64,000 nt of DNA from Bacterioplanoides sp965200585 (GTDB lineage Bacteria; Pseudomonadota; Gammaproteobacteria; Pseudomonadales; Oceanobacteraceae), in NCBI RefSeq assembly GCF_965200585.1, contig NZ_OZ241361.1; one strand, given 5' to 3'. The translations under genes and the position numbers were made by a program. Position 1 is the stretch's first letter; each line of letters begins with the position of its first letter. Positions 23,180 through 32,078 of this stretch are shown here, in pieces. The notes beneath the pieces were generated by a model. That model ran no database searches. It was given only the letters and a program-made list of their open reading frames with translations, and was not told the origin of the DNA.

Positions 23180-23647
23180 TTACATTTGAGATTGCAGATA
23201 GTTCTGTAGACCAATTTTATCAATCAGGCCTAGCTGCTGTTCCAGCCAGTGAGTATGATCGTTTTCAGTATCATCCAGCAATACCTGCAACATATCACGA
23301 GTCTGGAAGTCACGAACCTGTTCACACAGAGCCATCACTTCACGCAAGTCTTCAACGACTTTGTATTCCAGATTCAGGTCGCTCTGCAACATCGCTGGTA
23401 CATCTTTACCAATGTTCAGCGGTGCACGGGTTACCATATCAGGTGTGCCACCTAAAAACAGAATACGCTCAATCAGTTTTGACGCATGACCTTTCTCATC
23501 TTCAAATTCATGATCGATACGTTCAAATAACTTGCTCAGCCCCCAATCTTCATACATACGGGAATGAATAAAATACTGATCCATTGCGCTGAGCTCACCA
23601 GCCAGCAGATCATTCAGTTTATCAATTACTTGTTGATTACCACGCAT
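23180..23647 (-). CDS. bfr: Bacterioferritin, ferroxidase-type subunit
   Basis: A 155-residue four-helix bacterioferritin. Aligned by eye with E. coli Bfr, the ferroxidase ligands are kept: Glu18 (GELSAMDQYF), Glu51 and His54 (FEDEKGHA), Glu94 (LNLEYK) and the ENDH pair near residue 130. The haem ligand Met52 is replaced by Lys. It should oxidise and store iron but not bind haem alone. The partner gene upstream has the opposite set of residues, so mixed shells are likely. It follows its partner after 20 bases with a clear AGGAG site. Confidence 0.9.
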   Translation of the reverse strand: MRGNQQVIDKLNDLLAGELSAMDQYFIHSRMYEDWGLSKLFERIDHEFEDEKGHASKLIERILFLGGTPDMVTRAPLNIGKDVPAMLQSDLNLEYKVVEDLREVMALCEQVRDFQTRDMLQVLLDDTENDHTHWLEQQLGLIDKIGLQNYLQSQM

Positions 23648-23667
23648 AACATCTACTCCTGTTACTC

Positions 23668-24132
23668 TTACATCATGGATTGTAAATAATTTTCAATACC
23701 CACCTGGCTGATCAGCTGTTGCTGAGTTTCTAACCAGTCGAGGTATTCTTCTTCGTATTCTTCAATACTCAGTAATAAGTCACGCGTGACATAATCTTTA
23801 ACGGACTCACAATAAACAACGGCTTCTTTGAGTACCACCAGCTGTTCTTCGATCTGATCCAGATCACACTGCAGCATTTCTTCTGTCGTTTCACCAATGC
23901 GCAGTCGGTTCAGACGTTGCAGATTAGGAAGGCCTTCCAGAAATAAGATACGTTCAATTAACTTATCAGCCTGCTTCATGTCTTTAATCGACTTTTTGTA
24001 GGCTTTTTCATCCAGAGCATTCAGGCCCCAGTTTTTGAACATACGCGCATGCAGGAAATACTGATTAATTGACGTCAATTCAATGCTCAGTATCTGATTA
24101 AGATACTCATTTACTTTTGCATCACCTTTCAT
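23668..24132 (-). CDS. bfr: Bacterioferritin, haem-binding-type subunit
   Basis: A 154-residue bacterioferritin with MKGDAKVNEYLN, NQYFLHARMFKNWGL and IERILFLEGLPNL, very close to the E. coli N-terminal half. It keeps Met52 (IKDMKQAD) for the bridging haem, but the ferroxidase ligands are altered: Asp at 51, Gln at 54, Ile near 94 and Tyr at 130. It is therefore the haem-carrying, ferroxidase-poor type. First gene of the two-gene operon, with AGGAGG before its ATG and an iron-responsive-looking site upstream. Confidence 0.9.
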   Translation of the reverse strand: MKGDAKVNEYLNQILSIELTSINQYFLHARMFKNWGLNALDEKAYKKSIKDMKQADKLIERILFLEGLPNLQRLNRLRIGETTEEMLQCDLDQIEEQLVVLKEAVVYCESVKDYVTRDLLLSIEEYEEEYLDWLETQQQLISQVGIENYLQSMM

Positions 24133-24278
24133 CAGTTGTCCTCCTGTTTATTAATTACAAGCCTAGTTTATAAAGGCTTTTTTCAATTCGCAAGCTTATT
24201 GAGAAGACAATAAATTAAATGAAAAAAAGGGGCATTCTCATTTACAAAATAAAGAGTTTTAAACCAAAACAGGATGTC

Positions 24279-24300
24279 AATGAGAACGAATTTTATTCAT
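24279..24300. promoter_or_regulatory. Possible Fur-like site upstream of the bacterioferritins
   Basis: AATGAGAACGAATTTTATTC plus AT is an AT-rich imperfect dyad with ATGA/TCAT ends, resembling a Fur box. It lies about 150 bp before the operon start. The match is moderate and the AT-rich background makes chance likely. Confidence 0.3.
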
Positions 24301-24314
24301 ATAAGAATAAGCTT

Positions 24315-24360
24315 AAAATAAAAATATTTCTCCGCTATAACTGAGAAATATTTTTATTTT
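24315..24360 (-). terminator. AT-rich hairpin behind the DUF2947 gene
   Basis: AAAATAAAAATATTTCTC (24315-24332) and GAGAAATATTTTTATTTT (24343-24360) form an 18-bp perfect stem. It lies between the DUF2947 gene and the bacterioferritin operon on the minus strand and probably separates them. Confidence 0.7.
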
Positions 24361-24395
24361 AAATTGTATAAAAGAAGCACTGATATGTTAGAAGA

Positions 24396-24869
24396 TCAGG
24401 GTTTAACACCGATTTCAAAGGAGCCATCCGAATCAAACCGGATCACTTGCTGGCGTTTTTTGCCCAGTAAAAAAACAGCATCATCGTAGAACAAAAAATT
24501 CTTCCAATACTGCTGAAATATCAGCCAGGTGGTTTGAATCACATTATTCATATCGTAGCAAAAATACACCACGGTATTGTTGTCCCAGTTGCAATGCTCC
24601 TGAATCAACTCCGGCAACGGATTGTCATCCGATTCCCAGAGTATTTGCCACTGCCCTTTATCGAGCCAGACGCCATTGTGTGACGGCCAGTCGTCACCGA
24701 GAAAATGACTGGCGTGGGTTGCTTCTTTACTGAGATGTTGACGCCAGTATTGCTGCGACGACGACTCACTTAACGGCATAATCGCGGTTAAATCGGCTTC
24801 CGCAACCGGCATTTCACGATGGCGGAATATCCAGCCCTGTTTGTATTGATCTAATGGAATGTAGTTCAT
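24396..24869 (-). CDS. DUF2947 family protein
   Basis: A 157-residue soluble protein that begins MNYIPLDQYKQGWIFRHREMP, the typical DUF2947 N-terminus, with later WRQHLSKEATHASHFL and TTWLIFQQYWKNFLFYDD stretches. The family is confined to gammaproteobacteria and has no known function. The ATG at 24869 follows an AGAGAGGG site; the frame extends ten codons further without support. Confidence 0.75.
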   Translation of the reverse strand: MNYIPLDQYKQGWIFRHREMPVAEADLTAIMPLSESSSQQYWRQHLSKEATHASHFLGDDWPSHNGVWLDKGQWQILWESDDNPLPELIQEHCNWDNNTVVYFCYDMNNVIQTTWLIFQQYWKNFLFYDDAVFLLGKKRQQVIRFDSDGSFEIGVKP

Positions 24870-24975
24870 ATCACCCTCTCTGAAGCGCAAGAGTAACACT
24901 GCTGACCAAGACTGAATACCAGAGATATTCTCTTCATACGATCAGCATAATTAACGACTAAAAAGGGCGTGACAA

Positions 24976-26253
24976 TCAGAAGATCACCGTGCGATTTTTA
25001 CCCAGTGACTTGGCACGATAAAGGGCTGTATCCGCTTCCTGAACCAGCTTCTGAATGCTGTTATTTTGGGCTGACAGCACCGAGATTCCGATACTGACAG
25101 TGACAGAAACCGGTTCATCGTTGTGATACAGCACTTTTTGAGATAATTGTTGGCGTAGCTCTTCACACAGTGATAAAGCGTCGTCACGCTGAGTGTGTGG
25201 CATCACCAGCAAAAATTCTTCACCACCCCAGCGCATCAGGATATCGCTGCTGCGCAGTCGTTCCGATAAACAATCTGCAGCCATTTGCAAAATCCGGTCA
25301 CCGGTCTGATGCCCGTACTGATCGTTGATTCTTTTAAAGTTATCCAGATCCAGTAAAGCAACCGATAACCCGGTGGTGTGCCGGTCGGCCAATTTCAGAT
25401 GCTGTTCAAAAGCGGAGTAACCGGCACGACGATTCATCAGTGACGTCAGTTCATCCACAGTAGCCAGGTCTCTTAAACGATCCTCCAGGCGCTTCTGCTG
25501 ATCAATATTGCGCAGCATTCCCACCACACGTAACGGGTTTCCCTGATCATCCTTCTGACACACCTGCCCAATATCATTCATCCATAAATAATCGCCATTA
25601 CGATTGGCCAGCCGGTAGGTAGCCTCATAACGGGCAGTATTACCTGCCAGGTGTTCATTCAAAGCCTGTAATACCTGCTCACAGTCATCGGGGTGGACGT
25701 TATTTTTCCAGGTTTCGAATACCGGTGGCATTTCATAAGGGCCATAGCCCAGCATACGTTTCATACCGGGGCTGAAGAACACTTCTCCGGTTTCCGCATT
25801 CCAGTCCCACATGCCGTCCATCGCCTCAGTTAAGGCAAATGCCAGCAAAGGCTCACGATCACGCAGACTTTCTTCCATCGCCTGACGACGGGTCATATCA
25901 CGAACAGTCGATAACATGTATTCCTGATCATCCCAGCGGACAATCTGGCTCATCACTTCAACCGGAAAATCATGGCCTTCACGACAGACATGGCGTCCCC
26001 AGAAGGTAAATGGTGGGCTTCTTCGCGCAGCTGCAATAATCTTGTGCCAGTGATCCAGGTTCAGCACATCGCGCTGCAGTTCCATCACATGCTTTTGGCA
26101 AATTTCCTGCTGAGTCATTTTCAGCTGTTCCATCGCCGCGCGATTGGCTCTACGGATAGAACCATCATTAATGTCCACCAGATACACGGCGTCCACTAAA
26201 TGATCATACGCCTGAAAATAGGCCTCAGCCGTGTGTTGAAACGCCTTTGTCAT
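24976..26253 (-). CDS. Diguanylate cyclase with two PAS domains
   Basis: A 425-residue cytoplasmic signalling protein. PAS 1 (about 10-125) starts YDHLVDAVYLVDINDGSI, PAS 2 with a PAC segment (about 140-255) contains DGMWDWNAETGEVFFSP and RNIDQQKRLEDRL, and the GGDEF domain (about 265-425) carries DLDNFKRINDQYGHQTGD and the active RWGGEEF motif. An RSSD inhibitory site lies five residues before GGEEF, so product inhibition by c-di-GMP is expected. No membrane segments. It appears to stand alone. Confidence 0.92.
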   Translation of the reverse strand: MTKAFQHTAEAYFQAYDHLVDAVYLVDINDGSIRRANRAAMEQLKMTQQEICQKHVMELQRDVLNLDHWHKIIAAARRSPPFTFWGRHVCREGHDFPVEVMSQIVRWDDQEYMLSTVRDMTRRQAMEESLRDREPLLAFALTEAMDGMWDWNAETGEVFFSPGMKRMLGYGPYEMPPVFETWKNNVHPDDCEQVLQALNEHLAGNTARYEATYRLANRNGDYLWMNDIGQVCQKDDQGNPLRVVGMLRNIDQQKRLEDRLRDLATVDELTSLMNRRAGYSAFEQHLKLADRHTTGLSVALLDLDNFKRINDQYGHQTGDRILQMAADCLSERLRSSDILMRWGGEEFLLVMPHTQRDDALSLCEELRQQLSQKVLYHNDEPVSVTVSIGISVLSAQNNSIQKLVQEADTALYRAKSLGKNRTVIF

Positions 26254-26395
26254 TAAAACAACCCGATGGAACCAAACCCGTGATTAAGCTGATTAATCAA
26301 GGGTCAGAGAAAAGAATCTATCATTACTACTTAAGCATAGACCAGCATAGTGCACATTGACTCTCGAGTCAGAATTTATTCGTATCTCGTGAGCA

Positions 26396-26430
26396 AAAAA
26401 GCCACTATTGCTGAACAATAGTGGCTTTAA
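26396..26430 (-). terminator. Intrinsic terminator of thrC
   Basis: On the minus strand AAAGCCACTATTG and CAATAGTGGCTTT pair around a small loop and are followed by a run of T. It lies about 85 bases after the thrC stop codon. Confidence 0.88.
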
Positions 26431-26470
26431 AGTATGACAAAAGTGCTATCTGGCTAAATGCTACTCAGCT

Positions 26471-26531
26471 CTTAAAAGTCTGACCCTTAAAGGCATAAGC
26501 CCTTAAAAGATCAATCCTTAAAAGTGTTGTT
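26471..26531. repeat. Four CTTAAAAG repeats at the end of thrC
   Basis: CTTAAAAG or CTTAAAGG starts at 26471, 26486, 26502 and 26517, a spacing of 15-16 bp. The last copy lies over the thrC stop codon (stop at 26511-26513), so the array begins inside the gene and runs into its 3' untranslated region. Confidence 0.6.
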
Positions 26532-27923
26532 AGCGATAAAGGCCTGTACTTCTTTTAAGTCAGCTGGCAGCACATCAACGCGTTCTTCACGCTCCATCAG
26601 GTCAGCCAGGTGATGCGGCAATGCTGGTACATCAAAACCGGCACGCTTCACTGCTTCTTCGAATTTCACCGGATGCGCAGTACCCAGCGTAATCATCGGA
26701 ATACGGGCATTACGACGGCACTCACGTGCGGCTTTCACACCAATAGCCGTGTGTGGGTCCAGCAGGTAGCCAGTTTCTTCATACACCGCTTTCATGGTAT
26801 CGATGGTGGTATCTTCGTCGACTGCGTAGCTGTCGAACACTTCACGCGCTTTCGCCAGCTTGTTTTCATCCAGTGACACAATATCTTCTTTAGCGTTCAT
26901 ACGTGCCATCAGATCGGCCAGCGCAGCGCCATCCTGATCATACAGATCGAACAACAGACGCTCGAAATTACTGGATACGGCAATATCCATAGATGGCGTA
27001 ATGGTGTGCTTCAGTGGGCGAACTTCGTACTGGTTTTTGCTCATAAAGCGGTGCAGTACGTCGTTGCTGTTGGTGGCCACAATCAGCTGTTCGATTGGCA
27101 GGCCCATTTTCTTCGCCATGTAACCGGCAAAGATATCACCGAAGTTACCGGTTGGTACCGAGTACGCCATCGGGCGAACCGGGCCACCCAGATTCAGAGC
27201 AGAATAGAAGTAGTAAACGATCTGGGCCATGATGCGCGCCCAGTTAATGCTGTTTACCGCCACTAACTTACGCTCACCACGCAGGAACTGTTGATCACCA
27301 AAGCTGGCTTTCACCATATCCTGTGCCTGGTCGAAGTTGCCTTCGATAGCGATGTTATGGATGTTATCGCCTTTAACCGTGGTCATCTGACGACGCTGTA
27401 CTTCAGAGACTTTACCGTGTGGGTGCAGGATAAAGATATCGACGTTACGACAGGCTTTGGTGCCTTCAATCGCAGCGGAACCCGTATCACCAGAGGTAGC
27501 GCCCATGATCACGACTTTTTCGTGACGACGTTCCAGCACATAGTCCAGCAGACGACCCAGCAGTTGCAGAGCGAAGTCTTTAAACGCCAGTGTTGGGCCC
27601 TGGAACAGCTCCAGCACGTATTCGTTGTGATCGATCTGTTGCAGCGGTGCTACTGCCTTATGACCAAAACCTGAGTACACCTCTTCCAACATGGTTTTTA
27701 ATGCATCGGAATCCACGCAGCCTTCAACGAATGGGGATACCACTTTGTGCGCCAGCTCGGTGTAGGAAAGATCCTGCCAGGAAGCAATCTCTTCTTGTGA
27801 GAAGGTCGGTACTTCTTTTGGCACGTACAGGCCGCCATCAGCCGCCAGGCCAGTTAACAGCACTTCTTCAAAGGTCAGTTCCGGGGCATTACCGCGGGTG
27901 GATATGTACTTCATCATGGTCAT
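26511..27923 (-). CDS. thrC: Threonine synthase
   Basis: A 470-residue PLP enzyme of the long threonine synthase type: MKYISTRGNAPELTFEEVLLTGLAADGGLYVP at the start, FQGPTLAFKDFALQLLG with the PLP lysine, GATSGDTGSAAIEG for the phosphate loop and SVPTGNFGDIFAGYMAK. It converts O-phosphohomoserine to threonine. ATG codons at 27923, 27917 and 27914 are all possible; family members usually begin at the last. No hom gene is adjacent, unlike in many relatives. Confidence 0.95.
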   Translation of the reverse strand: MTMMKYISTRGNAPELTFEEVLLTGLAADGGLYVPKEVPTFSQEEIASWQDLSYTELAHKVVSPFVEGCVDSDALKTMLEEVYSGFGHKAVAPLQQIDHNEYVLELFQGPTLAFKDFALQLLGRLLDYVLERRHEKVVIMGATSGDTGSAAIEGTKACRNVDIFILHPHGKVSEVQRRQMTTVKGDNIHNIAIEGNFDQAQDMVKASFGDQQFLRGERKLVAVNSINWARIMAQIVYYFYSALNLGGPVRPMAYSVPTGNFGDIFAGYMAKKMGLPIEQLIVATNSNDVLHRFMSKNQYEVRPLKHTITPSMDIAVSSNFERLLFDLYDQDGAALADLMARMNAKEDIVSLDENKLAKAREVFDSYAVDEDTTIDTMKAVYEETGYLLDPHTAIGVKAARECRRNARIPMITLGTAHPVKFEEAVKRAGFDVPALPHHLADLMEREERVDVLPADLKEVQAFIANNTFKD

Positions 27924-28055
27924 CAGGCCAGTAATTTAGTCAGTCATTGGAAAATTGGGGCGTATTCTACATGGACGGCGGCTATAAGACACCATAAAGA
28001 CGCCAACCTTGCTGAGATACTGAGCGAAGTCGTTCTGATTAATTTTCAGAACAGC

Positions 28056-28175
28056 GACAGGATGTCGCGGGCGCATCGCAGGCACAGGGACAAAATTGCA
28101 GGATGCAAATTTTGCACAGCGAAGCTGCCCGCAGGGCGAGGCATAGGGATATGCCGAGTGACGCGCCTTGCGATG
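28056..28175. repeat. Multi-hairpin intergenic element upstream of thrC
   Basis: Successive small palindromes share AGGA or AGGGA in the loop: GACAGGATGTC (28056-28066), CAAAATTGCAGG...TGCAAATTTTG (28091-28114) and GGCATAGGGATATGCC (28140-28155), with CAGCGAAGCTG (28117-28127) between. CATCGCA (28074) and TGCGATG (28169) enclose them. The organised structure suggests a repeated element of the genome or a folded leader of thrC. Only this one copy occurs in the window. Confidence 0.5.
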
Positions 28176-28215
28176 GGTTTGGGGAAAATTCAATCAGAAG
28201 GGCTGGCGTTAAAAT

Positions 28216-28737
28216 CTACAGTAAATCCACCAGCTCAGGTCGATAATCATCTGTTGAGATCGCTTCTCCCAGGGTTTCGAGGCGCTGATCAAACGCCTCA
28301 ATCTGAGTATTCAGATCATCCAGCGTCAAGGTGTTATCTTCCAGCTGATATAAATGCTTAGAACCGTGCAAACTGAAGTAGCGCACAATCAGTGCCCGGC
28401 TCAGCAACTCGCTATCGTCATCGGCGGTTAACGCCGCTTCCAGCTTTTTACTGGCGCGATAAATACGATTCAGCTCTTGCTTCAGCTTCCAGACATAACG
28501 GATTTCTATCATGTACGGTTTTTCTTTCACAATATTAAAGCCAATCGCCGCCACAATAACGGCAGTAATCACTCCGGCCAGATTGTAAATAAAGTTGGAT
28601 TCATCCCCTGCACCAAACAGACTGATGTACAGGCTGGAAGAGCCAATTCCCACCACAAACAGGCCAGCCACCAGCGCCGCCTGAAAGCGGTTAAGCCGTT
28701 GTTTATACAAAGTTTTGTCAATCTGCTTCAGTTCCAC
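28216..28737 (-). CDS. DUF3087 family membrane protein
   Basis: A 173-residue protein with a short cytoplasmic N-terminus (MELKQIDKTLYKQRLNRFQAA), two membrane helices (about 20-41 and 48-68) and a helical cytoplasmic C-terminal domain. This layout is that of DUF3087, of unknown function, found in gammaproteobacteria. It is codirectional with thrC but separated from it by the structured element. Confidence 0.72.
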   Translation of the reverse strand: MELKQIDKTLYKQRLNRFQAALVAGLFVVGIGSSSLYISLFGAGDESNFIYNLAGVITAVIVAAIGFNIVKEKPYMIEIRYVWKLKQELNRIYRASKKLEAALTADDDSELLSRALIVRYFSLHGSKHLYQLEDNTLTLDDLNTQIEAFDQRLETLGEAISTDDYRPELVDLL

Positions 28738-28901
28738 GGGAATTTCCTGTTCAGTTCTACTCTAATAATAAAATCAGACACTTAGTTTACCACTGACAAG
28801 TGTTGTGGATATGGTAATCTGCTGTCTCAGGTAAACACTTAGATAACAAGCACACGTTACATTGTGCCTAAAAAATAACCGGCAAACCCGGAATCATACT
28901 C

Positions 28902-31103
28902 ATGACATTGGCCAGACGACTTTCAGCATTGATGCTGTACGCCACCAGCTTACTGGTATTAGCGGCATGCTCGGACTCTTCCATTTGGAATAACCCCCAC
29001 CCTGAGAACCCGGATAACGAGGTGATTCTGTACTCCAGTTTTTCAGAACGCCCCAAACACCTCGATCCGGCACGTTCTTACAGCTCAGACGAATCTATGT
29101 TCATTGATCAGATTTATGAGCCGCCACTGCAATATCATTATCTGAAGCGCCCGTATGAGTTAATTCCGCTAACGCTGACACAAATGCCAAGCATCACCTA
29201 TTTGGATACCGATCAGCAGGTGTTGCCGGAAGATACTGAAGATCCGGCTTTTAGTGTGTATACCTTTGATATTCAACCGGGGATTTTATATCAGCCCCAC
29301 CCGGCCTTTGCCCGTGATGACAATAATCAACCGGTTTATAACTTCACCTCAGAAGAGGACACCGCTGCCTTCTCATCGCTGAAAGATTTCACTCAGACCG
29401 GTACTCAGGAATTGATTGCCGACGATTATATTTATCAGATTAATCGCCTAGCGGACCCAAAACGACTGGCTCCCCTGCGTGGTTTATTAAGCCAGTATAT
29501 TGTTGGCATGAGCGATGCCACCGCCGCTATTACCCAGGCTCGTAAAGCTTTCAAAGAACAGGATAAGCCAGACAATAGCTGGCTGGATCTGCGCCAGTTC
29601 ACAATGACCGGTGTTAAGAAAATTAATGATCATCGCTTTAGTATTACCTTAAAAGGCAAATACCCACAGTTTAAATACTGGCTGGCATTCCACTTTTTTG
29701 CACCGGTGCCCTGGCAGGTTGATCGTTTTTATCATCAGCCCGGATTACCGCAAAAAAATATCACGCTGGACTGGCACCCGGTGGGCACCGGCGCCTTTAT
29801 GATGACGGAGAACAATCCTAACTCTGAAATTATTCTGGCGAAAAACCCGAACTATCGGGGTGAATTGTATCCTTCAGAAGGCGAACCCGGTGACGCAGAA
29901 AAAGGCTTGCTCGACGATGCTGGCAAAACCATGCCCTTTATTGATAAAGCCATCTTTCGGTTAGAAAAAGAAGCCATCCCGGTGTGGACCAAGTTTTTGC
30001 AAGGCTATTACGACCGCTCTGGCATCAGCAGCGACAGTTTTGATCAGGCTGTACAGGTTGGTGGTGCTGGCATTGCGTTATCGGATGATATGAAAGCCAA
30101 AGGCATTACCCTGAATAAAGCGGTACAACCGGCCACTTATTATCTTGGTTTTAATATGCTTGACCCGGTTGTCGGTGGTTACAGTGAAAGCCAACAAAAA
30201 CTACGGCAGGCCATTGCCATCGCCTATCAGGAAGAAGAATACATTGGTATTTTTCTTAACGGCCGTGGCGAACCGGCCATGAGCCCGATTCCTCCCGGTA
30301 TTTTTGGTTATCAATCCGGGCCGGACGGAATTAACAAGCAAGTATATGACTGGGGAGTTGATAGCTCTGCCGTGCGCAAACCCATTGAGGTGGCTAAACA
30401 ATTATTGGCCGAAGCTGGCTACCCGGATGGCCGTCATGCTCAAACCGGCGAACCTCTGGTGCTGAATTTAGATACCACAGGCTCAGGCGATCAGGCACGC
30501 ATGACCTGGATTCAAAAACAATTTAAAAAGCTGAATCTGCAACTCAATATCCGCTCCACCGATTACAACCGGTTTAAAGACAAAATGGAAAACGGCAATG
30601 CCCAGATGTATTTCTGGGGTTGGCTGGCGGATTACCCGGATCCGGAAAACTTCCTGTTTTTATTGTATGGCCCCAATGCTCAGATTGATTCTAAATCCGG
30701 AGTCAATTCCGCTAACTATAAAAACCCAGAATACGATGCCTTATTTGAAGAAATGCAGTTAATGGAAGACTCCCCACAGCGTTTAGCCGTGATTGAAAAA
30801 ATGAAAGCCATCCTGCGTCAGGATACGCCGTGGGCCAGCGGCTTCCATGTTCATTCTTACGCCTTGAGCAATGCCTGGGTTAAAAACACCAAGCCCCACG
30901 GCATTTCAAAACTCACCTTTAAATATCGCCGTATTGATACTGAACTGCGGGCGCAGAAACAGCAGGAGTGGAACCAGCCCGTGTTATGGCCGCTGTGGAC
31001 ACTGCTGATCATTATTGTTGCATTGGCGATTCCGGGGTATCGCGGTTTTAAACGCCGTCAGACGCGTACCATTGAGCAAGTTCAAAACCGAGCGGAGAAC
31101 TAA
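28902..31103 (+). CDS. Peptide-type ABC transporter substrate-binding lipoprotein
   Basis: A 733-residue SBP_bac_5 protein. A lipobox LLVLAAC places the lipid-bearing Cys at residue 23; FSERPKHLDPARSYSSDESMFIDQIYEPPLQY is the family's N-terminal signature. Unusually, a C-terminal membrane helix (WPLWTLLIIIVALAIPGY, about residues 692-710) follows, with a basic cytoplasmic end. It is larger than typical DppA/OppA proteins (about 540). It is followed after three bases by the two permeases and the ATPase, a complete importer for oligopeptides or similar solutes. Confidence 0.88.
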   Translation: MTLARRLSALMLYATSLLVLAACSDSSIWNNPHPENPDNEVILYSSFSERPKHLDPARSYSSDESMFIDQIYEPPLQYHYLKRPYELIPLTLTQMPSITYLDTDQQVLPEDTEDPAFSVYTFDIQPGILYQPHPAFARDDNNQPVYNFTSEEDTAAFSSLKDFTQTGTQELIADDYIYQINRLADPKRLAPLRGLLSQYIVGMSDATAAITQARKAFKEQDKPDNSWLDLRQFTMTGVKKINDHRFSITLKGKYPQFKYWLAFHFFAPVPWQVDRFYHQPGLPQKNITLDWHPVGTGAFMMTENNPNSEIILAKNPNYRGELYPSEGEPGDAEKGLLDDAGKTMPFIDKAIFRLEKEAIPVWTKFLQGYYDRSGISSDSFDQAVQVGGAGIALSDDMKAKGITLNKAVQPATYYLGFNMLDPVVGGYSESQQKLRQAIAIAYQEEEYIGIFLNGRGEPAMSPIPPGIFGYQSGPDGINKQVYDWGVDSSAVRKPIEVAKQLLAEAGYPDGRHAQTGEPLVLNLDTTGSGDQARMTWIQKQFKKLNLQLNIRSTDYNRFKDKMENGNAQMYFWGWLADYPDPENFLFLLYGPNAQIDSKSGVNSANYKNPEYDALFEEMQLMEDSPQRLAVIEKMKAILRQDTPWASGFHVHSYALSNAWVKNTKPHGISKLTFKYRRIDTELRAQKQQEWNQPVLWPLWTLLIIIVALAIPGYRGFKRRQTRTIEQVQNRAEN

Positions 31104-31106
31104 TTC

Positions 31107-32078
31107 ATGCTGAACTATATTATTCGCCGCCTGTTGTATGCACTGCCCATTCTGTTGGGTGTGAATATCATCACCTTTGCGCTGTTTTTTGTGGTGAACA
31201 CCCCGGATCAGATGGCGCGTGTTCATCTGGGTGATAAACACGTCACCGAAGAAGCCATTGAAAACTGGAAAGAACAACGTGGTTATCACAAACCGCTGTT
31301 TATTAATTCCGACAGCGACAGCCCACTGACTGACACCATCTTTTTTGATAAATCCATCCGGCTGTTGGCGTTTGATTTTGGCAAATCGGACGAAGGCCGA
31401 TCCATTGGTGCCGATATTCAGGAGCGTATGTGGCCATCTCTGGCGGTACAGCTTCCAACCTTTATTATTGGGGTATCGCTGAATATTCTGCTGGCACTGA
31501 TTATAGTGATGTTCCGCGCCACCGCATTTGATATTGCTGCGGTGACGCTCTGCGTCGTGATGCTGTCGATTTCGGGAGTGTTTTATATTATCGGAGGCCA
31601 ATACCTGTTTGCTAAAATCTGGAGTCTGGTGCCGATCTCGGGGTATTTACCCGGCCCTGATGGCCTGAAGTTTTTAATTCTGCCAATTATTATTGGTGTG
31701 ATTGGCGGTATTGGTGCCGGTACGCGGTTATACCGCACGGTATTTTTAGAAGAAGCCACCCGCGATTATATTCGCACCGCACGTGCCAAAGGAGTGTCTG
31801 AATTTAATGTGCTGCTTAAGCATTTGTTACCTAACGGTATGATTCCAATTCTAACCAGTGTAGTGGTGGTAATTCCGTCGCTGTTTATTGGCAGCCTGCT
31901 GATGGAATCCTTCTTCGGTATTCCTGGTTTAGGCAGTTACACCCTGGATGCCATTCAGGCGCAGGACTTTGCCATTGTGCGCTCCATGGTGTTTTTAGGT
32001 TCAGTGCTGTACATCATTGGCCTGTTATTAACCGATATTTCCTACACCTTTGTTGACCCAAGAGTGCGTCTGTCATGA
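31107..32078 (+). CDS. ABC transporter permease (DppB-like)
   Basis: A 323-residue permease of the BPD_transp_1 type with an N-terminal MLNYIIRRLLYALPILLGVNIITF helix, an extended periplasmic loop (about residues 30-110) and five further helices. The EAA motif reads RDYIRTARAKGVSEFNVLLKH. It pairs with the next gene, which it overlaps by four bases. Confidence 0.92.
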   Translation: MLNYIIRRLLYALPILLGVNIITFALFFVVNTPDQMARVHLGDKHVTEEAIENWKEQRGYHKPLFINSDSDSPLTDTIFFDKSIRLLAFDFGKSDEGRSIGADIQERMWPSLAVQLPTFIIGVSLNILLALIIVMFRATAFDIAAVTLCVVMLSISGVFYIIGGQYLFAKIWSLVPISGYLPGPDGLKFLILPIIIGVIGGIGAGTRLYRTVFLEEATRDYIRTARAKGVSEFNVLLKHLLPNGMIPILTSVVVVIPSLFIGSLLMESFFGIPGLGSYTLDAIQAQDFAIVRSMVFLGSVLYIIGLLLTDISYTFVDPRVRLS

